From Methanobacteriota archaeon (GTDB lineage Archaea > Halobacteriota > Methanocellia > Methanocellales > Methanocellaceae): a stretch of DNA of 10,066 nucleotides. Position numbers and translations under genes: made by a program. Positions 5,210 to 10,066 of the stretch are shown here, one piece after another. Numbering within the stretch: the stretch's first letter is position 1; each line of letters starts with the position of its first letter. A model generated the notes under the pieces. It saw nothing but the letters and a program-made list of their open reading frames with translations. It searched no databases and was not told the origin of the DNA. Location of the stretch: NCBI GenBank assembly GCA_023436075.1, contig JAEZKS010000254.1:1-10066 (forward strand), written 5' to 3'.

Positions 5210-6637
5210 CTAGCGCAGCCATCCCATTTTGTAGAACGAGTATAGTGCGATAAGCATGAGTCCTATAGTGATCAACCCGACCTCGGGCATGGTGATGTTG
5301 AATGGTGCGTCGACAAGGTTCTCGCCCAGCAGGCCGCCGATGGTCGATGGGATCAGCGCCAGGCAGGTCAGCACTGCCAGGATACGCATCACCCGGGTCA
5401 TCGAGTACATGTTCATGTTCAGGTGCAGGTCGCGGAGCGAACCGAGGCTATCGTTGATGTTCTCTGCCGTCTCATAGAGAAAGTCCGCATCATTGAAGGA
5501 CACATCGAACACCTGCATGTCCTCCTCGGTGATCGCCGCGATGGCGACCCTCCGGCTGCGCAGGCTGTCGAACACCTGGCGCAGGTGCCAGAGGTTGTTC
5601 TGGACGGTCCGGGCCTCCCGCTTCAGGAAGAACGTGTCCTCGAGGAACGTCTTCGGCGCCTGGCCGGCCGGCACCTCCTCGAGCCGTGCGACCTTACGCT
5701 CGATGGCCCGGACGATGTCCTCACCGTCTCGCAGCTTCCTCCGCATAATTGTCTGGAGCAACTTCATGGGGAAGCCCGGGCCATCCTCCCACGTGCCATC
5801 GGCGAGGATCTCGTCGAACAGCCGGCTCTCGCCCGTGCTAATGGTGACGATGCGCGCTGCCTGGCAAATGATCAGCATGCTGTGCCGACTGACCTCCATC
5901 CCCCGAACGCCGGGGCTGTCACGGATCAGCCGGGCGTCCCAGATAAAGATCGTGGTGAAGCCCGGGAAATAGTCGATGCGGGGGAAGGACTCCTGGATGA
6001 TCCGGCTCTCGAGCACGAACCTGGGGATGCCAAGAGCCCGGCTGATCCCGTTCAGGTCCAGTTCCGACACGTTTTGAAGGTCGATCCATGTCCCGCCGCT
6101 CGCTACAGCCAGGAGAGCCTCATCGCTTGCGGCGTATCGGGCCACTGTGCCGTCGCTGCCAAGTACGTTCGCTTTGATGATGGAGACCTTGGGAGCCATC
6201 GGCTTTTCCCGCGGCGGCTTCGCCGGGATCTTGATCGACCGGCCGGCGGCCGTGCCGACCCGGAGCCCGCGCAGCAGCCGCAGCAGTGGCGAAGCCCGCC
6301 CGGCAGAGGTCGTGACGCCAGGCAGGAACTCGGCCAGCGCCAGCACGATGATGGCAAGGTCCAGGATGTGCCATACGTCTTGAACGAACGCCCGCCAATC
6401 CTCGGCCACGAACAGCTTCAGCACATACTCGGCGACGAAGGCGGTGATGATGAAATAGTTCAGCCACTCGAACAGCGTGAGCGTGAAGTCTGAGAACTGG
6501 AACAGGTACGGGAAAATGACCGCAGGAATGATCAGGAACGCCAGCAGTGTCATCACGTCTTCGTTGAAGACGTACTCGACCGGCCCGCGCAGCTTTCGAC
6601 GCAGGCGTTCGAGCCACCCGGCGGGTTCCTGCTCCAT
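5210..6637 (-). CDS. Voltage-sensor-like domain fused to CorA channel
   Basis: 475 residues; a normal CorA has about 320-350. Residues 28-48, 57-77, 87-106 and 115-130 look like S1-S4 of a voltage-sensing module. S2 has E70 and K74, S3 has D93, and S4 has arginines at every third position (R120, R123, R126). No pore helices S5-S6 follow. A short basic linker (about 133-150) leads to a complete CorA-type part: a cytoplasmic alpha/beta and long-helix region (150-410), then two membrane helices (about 413-433 and 452-470) and a KMGWLR tail typical of the family. Four N-terminal helices would leave the CorA funnel in the cytoplasm, as CorA requires. The signature at the end of the first CorA helix reads GEN (438-440) rather than GMN. 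The likely role is divalent cation transport, possibly gated or modulated by membrane potential (inference). It has its own promoter and stands alone. Confidence 0.88.
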   Translation of the reverse strand: MEQEPAGWLERLRRKLRGPVEYVFNEDVMTLLAFLIIPAVIFPYLFQFSDFTLTLFEWLNYFIITAFVAEYVLKLFVAEDWRAFVQDVWHILDLAIIVLALAEFLPGVTTSAGRASPLLRLLRGLRVGTAAGRSIKIPAKPPREKPMAPKVSIIKANVLGSDGTVARYAASDEALLAVASGGTWIDLQNVSELDLNGISRALGIPRFVLESRIIQESFPRIDYFPGFTTIFIWDARLIRDSPGVRGMEVSRHSMLIICQAARIVTISTGESRLFDEILADGTWEDGPGFPMKLLQTIMRRKLRDGEDIVRAIERKVARLEEVPAGQAPKTFLEDTFFLKREARTVQNNLWHLRQVFDSLRSRRVAIAAITEEDMQVFDVSFNDADFLYETAENINDSLGSLRDLHLNMNMYSMTRVMRILAVLTCLALIPSTIGGLLGENLVDAPFNITMPEVGLITIGLMLIALYSFYKMGWLR

Positions 6638-6674
6638 GCCTTAAAGGTAGGCGACAAAGACAGATATAGTTTTC

Positions 6675-6682
6675 AATTTATA
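6675..6682 (-). promoter_or_regulatory. TATA box of the VSD-CorA gene
   Basis: TATAAATT on the minus strand, centred about 41 bases before ATG 6637, predicts initiation near 6651 and a leader of about 14 bases. The leader holds only a weak AAGG directly before the ATG. The box lies beyond the end of ftsY, suggesting the fusion gene is transcribed separately from the ribosomal operon. Confidence 0.5.
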
Positions 6683-6716
6683 CCGATTGCCAGGCCCACA
6701 ATGCGCACGCGCGCGA

Positions 6717-6733
6717 GGCAGCGGCCGGCTGCC
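6717..6733 (-). terminator. Hairpin after ftsY, possible operon end
   Basis: GGCAGC and GCTGCC form a perfect 6-bp stem with a 5-base loop, beginning 11 bases after the ftsY stop. A TTTTATAT stretch lies between stop and hairpin rather than after it, so this is not a bacterial-style terminator. The T-rich stretch plus structure could still end the archaeal transcript. Confidence 0.3.
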
Positions 6734-6744
6734 ATATAAAATGA

Positions 6745-7827
6745 TTAACGCTCGAACAGTCTGTCCAGGAACCACTGCGTCTCGAACTTCTTCAGGTCCT
6801 GGTACTCCTGCCCCACTCCAAGGAATAAAATAGGCTTCCCCGTAATGTGAGCGATAGAGATCGCAGCGCCGCCCTTCGCGTCGGCATCGGCTTTCGTCAA
6901 AATGGTGCCATTGATGGGCACTGCATCGTTGAACAGCTTCGCGCGTTCTACGGCATCGTTGCCCGCGATGGCTTCGTCCACGAATATGACTAAATCGGGC
7001 TTGACTACCCGGCTGATTTTCCTGAGCTGCTCCATCAGGTTGACGTTCGTGTGGAGCCGGCCTGCCGTGTCGGCGAGCACTACGTCTTTCTTGTTGTTCT
7101 TGGCGAACTGCACCGCGTCGTAGATCACGGCCGCCGGGTCAGCGCCCTGCTGGTGCTTGATCATCTTGACGCCGAGGCGGTCCGCGTGTTTCTGGAGCTG
7201 CTCGATGGCCCCGGCCCGGAAGGTGTCGCCCGCGGCGATAACCACGCTGTAGCCCTGTTCCTTGAGGCGTTCCGTGAGTTTGGCGATGGTTGTGGTCTTC
7301 CCGGTGCCGTTGACGCCGACGAACGATACGATGACTGGCTTATCATGGCCACGCACGTACTCGTCAAAGTCCAGCGTGTTGACGTTCAGTATTTTAGAAA
7401 TGGCGTCGACGAGCGCGTCTTCGGCGATGTCGCCCGTCGAGTGTAAAAACTTCTTGTGCTGGCCGGTGAGGTCAGCTTTGATGGTGGCGATGATCGACTC
7501 GGCGACTGGCAGCGCCACGTCACTTTCGAGTAGCGCCATCTCCAGCTCCCAGAGCGGGCCTTCCAGGTCCTTCTCAGAGAGCACGACTTCGCCCCGCGTC
7601 AGGGCGATGGCCCGGCCGAGCACGCCGGTTTTCTCTTTCTCTGCCGGCTTTTCGGCAGGCTTTTCAACACCCTCTTCCGCTGCCTTTTCGGTGGAGGTCT
7701 GCGTGACAGGCTCCACGGGTTGCGGAGAAGTGCTTTCGGCTTCAGGGACTGGCCCGGAGACAGACTTCACTTTCTCGTCGATGGTTTTCTTGAAATCGTT
7801 CAGCCGCTCCTTGAGCTTTTCGAACAT
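6745..7827 (-). CDS. ftsY: Signal recognition particle receptor FtsY
   Basis: A 360-residue SRP-receptor GTPase that docks SRP-ribosome complexes at the membrane. A basic/acidic N-terminal stretch (1-65, with an EKPAEKPAEKEK run) replaces the longer acidic domain of many bacterial FtsY proteins. The N domain covers about 70-150. The G domain shows G1 GVNGTGKTTT (171-180), the insertion-box DTFRAGAIEQL (201-211), G3 DTAGR (253-257), G4 TKAD (311-314) and the closing GVGQ (337-340). The DTAGRLHTNVNLMEQL stretch separates FtsY from SRP54/Ffh, and there is no methionine-rich M domain. It is the last gene of the operon, 27 bases after prefoldin alpha. No strong ribosome binding site is visible, so it may depend on translation of the gene before it. 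Confidence 0.97.
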   Translation of the reverse strand: MFEKLKERLNDFKKTIDEKVKSVSGPVPEAESTSPQPVEPVTQTSTEKAAEEGVEKPAEKPAEKEKTGVLGRAIALTRGEVVLSEKDLEGPLWELEMALLESDVALPVAESIIATIKADLTGQHKKFLHSTGDIAEDALVDAISKILNVNTLDFDEYVRGHDKPVIVSFVGVNGTGKTTTIAKLTERLKEQGYSVVIAAGDTFRAGAIEQLQKHADRLGVKMIKHQQGADPAAVIYDAVQFAKNNKKDVVLADTAGRLHTNVNLMEQLRKISRVVKPDLVIFVDEAIAGNDAVERAKLFNDAVPINGTILTKADADAKGGAAISIAHITGKPILFLGVGQEYQDLKKFETQWFLDRLFER

Positions 7828-7854
7828 CGGCCTGTGCCCGCCTGTATTTTCCGG

Positions 7855-8277
7855 TTATTGTGCCTGGTATTTCTGCGCTTCCTGCTGGAGCCGCATCAGC
7901 TCGTTCGCGATCTTGTTCATCGCGTCCGTGGTCTCTGCCAGCACTTTCTCCAGATCCGTCCGGCGCGACTGGAAGATGGCCTTAGCATCGGCGAGGCTGC
8001 GCTCGACGCTCACGCCGGCGCCCAGCCCGACGAGCACGGTGCCCGGCTTCGCCAGGGCCGCGTGGACGAACGAGCCCCCGCCGATGGGGACCAGCATCTC
8101 ATGGCCGGCCTCCTGGCTTTCGAGGGCTCCCAGCGCCTTGAGTGCGCCGTCGACGTCGTCGATCGAGGCCTGTACGAGGCTCGCCTGCTGTTGCAGCAGA
8201 TCCATCCTCTGCTGGAACACCTGCGCCCGCTCGACTATCTCGCGGATCTCCGCCTCGTCCGCCGGATTGGCCGCCAT
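7855..8277 (-). CDS. pfdA: Prefoldin alpha subunit
   Basis: 140 residues, the usual length. Prefoldin is a hexamer of two alpha and four beta subunits that holds unfolded proteins between coiled-coil arms and passes them to the thermosome. The sequence shows an N-terminal helix (about 8-53), two beta-hairpin regions (EMLVPIGGGSFVHAAL at 60-75 and TVLVGLGAGVSVE at 80-92) and a C-terminal helix (95-138) rich in Q, E and R. This is the alpha-type layout with two hairpins. ATG 8277 is two bases after the L18Ae stop; GAGGCGTGATC just before it serves as ribosome binding site. A longer frame up to 8412 overlaps L18Ae and is not plausible. The beta subunit gene is not in the window. Confidence 0.95.
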   Translation of the reverse strand: MAANPADEAEIREIVERAQVFQQRMDLLQQQASLVQASIDDVDGALKALGALESQEAGHEMLVPIGGGSFVHAALAKPGTVLVGLGAGVSVERSLADAKAIFQSRRTDLEKVLAETTDAMNKIANELMRLQQEAQKYQAQ

Positions 8278-8279
8278 GA

Positions 8280-8456
8280 TCACGCCTCTTTGACGGACTC
8301 GATCTTGACCAGACGCCTCTCGACCTTGTGCCTGCTGCCGATGTCGGACAGCACCTTTTCCTGTGCATTCTTCTGGTTGGCAGCTTCCACTTCCTTGGAG
8401 AACTTCTCCCACTGGACGCCTGCCTTGAATTGTCCTTCTACTACAAACGTAGCCAT
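8280..8456 (-). CDS. rpl18a: 50S ribosomal protein L18Ae (LX)
   Basis: 58 residues, the short archaeal form of eukaryotic L18a/L20e, a component of the large ribosomal subunit. It begins MATFVVEGQFKAG and has a lysine/arginine-rich middle with SDIGSRHKVERRLVKIESVKE, the typical family C-terminus. The frame also opens at a GTG at 8465, but that GTG is part of the ribosome binding site GAGGAGTGAG. ATG 8456, about five bases after that motif, is the better start. It begins five bases after the aIF6 stop, so the binding site lies in the end of the aIF6 gene and the two are probably translationally coupled. Confidence 0.93.
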   Translation of the reverse strand: MATFVVEGQFKAGVQWEKFSKEVEAANQKNAQEKVLSDIGSRHKVERRLVKIESVKEA

Positions 8457-8461
8457 AATTC

Positions 8462-9127
8462 TCACTCCTCTATGAAGCCCAGGGCATCCTCGATGCGACC
8501 CAGCTCGGGGCCGGACGTCCTGGTGCCGGTAATCAAACCTTTCGTGTTCGCGAGTATCGCGGACCCCACGAGCGGGGATCCGAAGCTTACCGTCCCGATG
8601 TCTACTGGCAACCTGAACAGATCTTCCAGTGTCGCCAGCTCTTCCTCGGTGGCCCGGGGGTGGACGAGCAGCCCTTTATTGGTGGCGCAGGCCGCCATGC
8701 CGACGGTCTTGAGCCCGCCGATGGTGCCCCGCTTCACGTCGACCTTGAGGGTCTTCGAGATGGCCTCGATGTTTTTATCAGTCATCGAGGGATGCACCAG
8801 AGCCGCCGTATCGTTGGCCAGGATGATGTTCCCGGCCGCGGTCATTTTCCCCTTGAGCCTGGTGGCCTTCGCGTGCTGCTGCAGCGCCTTGACCTCCCTG
8901 TCCAGGGCCAGGTCTGAGACGATGAAGCCGTTGCTGTTGCCGGTCATCATGGATCCGACGAGCGTGCTCTCGTTGATGAGCGTCCGGATCGCCGTCACGC
9001 CGAGCGTCTCGCAGGTCGCGTCGACGGCCGGTTCCGGCAGGTCCGGGGGCAGCACGACGTACTGCTCCGTGCTCGTGGCATAGATGCCGACGTACGGGTA
9101 CCCGTAATAGTCAAGCTGCCTGATCAT
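8462..9127 (-). CDS. eif6: Translation initiation factor 6 (aIF6)
   Basis: 221 residues, the normal archaeal length. aIF6 binds the large subunit near L14 and L24e and blocks premature joining with the small subunit. It has the fivefold pentein repeat. Visible landmarks are GSMMTGNSNGFIVSD (58-72), NDTAALVHPS (105-114), ATNKGLLVHP (148-157) and the highly conserved end NTKGLITGTRTSGPELGRIE (194-213). No insertion or loss is apparent. It starts 16 bases after the L31e stop; the leader holds only a weak AAGGCGAG. The setting between L31e and L18Ae matches the conserved archaeal cluster and ties its expression to large-subunit production. Confidence 0.98.
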   Translation of the reverse strand: MIRQLDYYGYPYVGIYATSTEQYVVLPPDLPEPAVDATCETLGVTAIRTLINESTLVGSMMTGNSNGFIVSDLALDREVKALQQHAKATRLKGKMTAAGNIILANDTAALVHPSMTDKNIEAISKTLKVDVKRGTIGGLKTVGMAACATNKGLLVHPRATEEELATLEDLFRLPVDIGTVSFGSPLVGSAILANTKGLITGTRTSGPELGRIEDALGFIEE

Positions 9128-9143
9128 CGGGTTCTCGCCTTGC

Positions 9144-9416
9144 TTACTCGACCAGCTCGGCCGTCACGCCCTCATCGGAGCGGACTGCCTTCACCCTCAC
9201 CTTGAGGGGTGGCTTCTCAATGCCATGCGCCCAGACAGACTCGTTCAACGCGGCGCTGATCTTGATCTTCTCCTCTTCGACCTTCATGTGCTTGCTGAGG
9301 TACTCACGGATGACCTTGATCGCCTTGTTGCTGCGCTTCCACATGGGGTATTCCTGGACTGCCGCGCGGAGCGGGATCGTGTAGATCTGCTCCGTTGCCT
9401 TTGCTTCTTCTGCCAT
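9144..9416 (-). CDS. rpl31e: 50S ribosomal protein L31e
   Basis: 90 residues, the family's usual size. L31e lies near the peptide exit tunnel and contributes to docking of SRP and other nascent-chain factors. Recognisable parts are YTIPLRAAV, the basic RSNKAIKVIREYLSKHMK segment (about 28-45), and ESVWAHGIEKPPLKVRVKAVR, which matches the conserved LN..W..G...PP.K.RV pattern. ATG 9416 is preceded by GGAAGGTG, a good ribosome binding site, and follows the L39e stop by 14 bases. Its place near ftsY in the operon fits its physical position on the ribosome. Confidence 0.97.
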   Translation of the reverse strand: MAEEAKATEQIYTIPLRAAVQEYPMWKRSNKAIKVIREYLSKHMKVEEEKIKISAALNESVWAHGIEKPPLKVRVKAVRSDEGVTAELVE

Positions 9417-9430
9417 GTTCTACACCTTCC

Positions 9431-9583
9431 TTACTCTGGCAGGCTCGACCTGCGCCAGCTCCTCCGCTGCGGGTGGGTCATGACGGCCCTGTTGGTCTTC
9501 ATGATCACCCACGCCGGGACTCTTCTGTTCTGGTTGGTGTACTTGGCCAACCTCAACTTCTTGCCCTTCGACTTCTTCGTCAT
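9431..9583 (-). CDS. rpl39e: 50S ribosomal protein L39e
   Basis: A very small gene of 50 residues, found by translating the gap directly. The product starts MTKKSKGKKLRLAKYTNQNR and continues RRVPAWVIMKTNRAV, then THPQRRSWRRSSL. It is extremely basic and matches the conserved L39e pattern (K.RLAK...QNR.VP.W...KTN......P.RR.WRR) over its full length. L39e lines the exit tunnel of the large subunit in archaea and eukaryotes. Its ATG overlaps the stop of the preceding gene as ATGA, and GAAGGT lies about nine bases upstream, indicating translational coupling. Confidence 0.97.
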   Translation of the reverse strand: MTKKSKGKKLRLAKYTNQNRRVPAWVIMKTNRAVMTHPQRRSWRRSSLPE

Positions 9584-10066
9584 GGTTTATACCTTCTCAG
9601 CACCCTTGACTGGGTGTGTTCCGGGGGAAATATTCGCCGGTACACCTCGTCCCCCAGGCGACTTCGGGTCGCCGATCGGACCTCTGTCTCGTAGTCAGCC
9701 TTCGCGACGGCTGCCGTGTCGCCCTCGACGATCTCGAGGTGTTTCGCCACCAGATCGTCTACGGCGCCACGGCCGAAGCCGGCGAGAGGCCGGATGTACC
9801 TGACGTCGTACGTGTCCTCGAAGCTCCGGATCTCTGGCATTGTCAGCATCGGTGCGCGGTCATCCCGCCTGGTGCCGTCGGCGACATATTGCGCCTGGCA
9901 CGACACTGCTACAATCTCGAGAGCCCGTCTGTGCACGAGGTTGATCCCCGGGCGCGGGTACCCGAATTTGAGCATAACGTCGATGCATGCGTCCATGATC
10001 TCCGGGTCGAGCCGTACGAGCTTGAACGGAAATCCTGTTTCTCGGGCAGCTTCGCGGGCGTTCTCC
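9580..10066 (-). CDS. PP-loop ATPase-like protein, 3' part
   Basis: The gene runs off the right edge, so only the last 161 or so residues are present, and the start and the expected SGGxDS-type P-loop motif lie outside. Visible parts include GYPRPGINLVHRRALEIVA, the charged VADGTRRDDRAPMLT stretch and YIRPLAGFG. The order resembles archaeal proteins related to PP-loop ATP pyrophosphatases (the group once described as a predicted tRNA thiouridylase subunit, COG2117), known from memory to sit beside L39e in methanogens. A tRNA-modification role is therefore plausible but inferred. An internal ATG at 9996 is not the real start, because the open frame continues upstream to the edge. Its stop overlaps the L39e start, making it part of the ribosomal operon. 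Confidence 0.7.
   Translation of the reverse strand, partial: ENAREAARETGFPFKLVRLDPEIMDACIDVMLKFGYPRPGINLVHRRALEIVAVSCQAQYVADGTRRDDRAPMLTMPEIRSFEDTYDVRYIRPLAGFGRGAVDDLVAKHLEIVEGDTAAVAKADYETEVRSATRSRLGDEVYRRIFPPEHTQSRVLRRYKP

Noticed and set aside
5423..6493. Long plus-strand open frame of 356 codons
   Set aside because: It is antisense to the VSD-CorA gene, which has clear domain and membrane features. The product is rich in Arg, His, Pro and Asp without a recognisable fold, typical of the mirror frame of a GC-rich gene.
8457..8465. GTG at 8465 as start of L18Ae
   Set aside because: The GTG falls inside the GAGGAGTGAG ribosome binding site, and family members start with the residues encoded from ATG 8456.
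7262..8475. Two long plus-strand frames (343 and 251 codons)
   Set aside because: They lie opposite ftsY, prefoldin alpha and L18Ae, all firmly identified. Their compositions are those of antisense shadows.

Overview
The window comes from a fairly GC-rich archaeal chromosome. The evidence is the gene set: L39e, L31e, aIF6, L18Ae/LX, prefoldin alpha and archaeal FtsY in one run. Promoters are also archaeal (BRE/TATA boxes about 27 bp before the predicted start), with some near-leaderless starts. The gene order and the accessory proteins fit a methanogenic euryarchaeon. Methanocellales is my best guess, by inference only. Every gene I can support lies on the minus strand, so transcription runs from the right end to the left.

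Right half (about 6745-10066): an informational operon. It begins with the truncated 3' part of a PP-loop ATPase-like gene, whose stop overlaps the L39e start (ATGA). It continues with L31e, aIF6, L18Ae, prefoldin alpha and ftsY, separated by 2-27 bases. The operon joins ribosome assembly, nascent-chain folding and membrane targeting. A small dyad follows ftsY.

Middle (5210-6637): a single gene with its own TATA box encodes a fusion of an S1-S4 voltage-sensor-like module and a complete CorA-type divalent cation channel. The CorA GMN signature reads GEN. I consider this the most unusual protein here.

Left-centre (1585-5071): a cytoplasmic GH15 glycoside hydrolase with a probable near-leaderless promoter and an in-frame 21-bp tandem repeat in its interdomain linker. 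It is followed by a secreted or membrane-anchored eight-bladed PQQ/WD-like beta-propeller protein. The 208-bp gap between them is AT-rich and holds palindromes and TATA elements.

Left end (201-1319): a protein made of two cupin plus zinc-ribbon modules, clearly an internal duplication. Each cupin has lost a different metal-ligand histidine. Its 3' end carries four GAAAC direct repeats spaced exactly 10 bp apart. Positions 1-176 hold only small GC-rich hairpins and no gene I can support.

There is no tRNA, rRNA, CRISPR array, insertion sequence or intergenic gap over 300 bases. I see no defence or mobile system. The novelty lies in domain architectures and small repeat structures.
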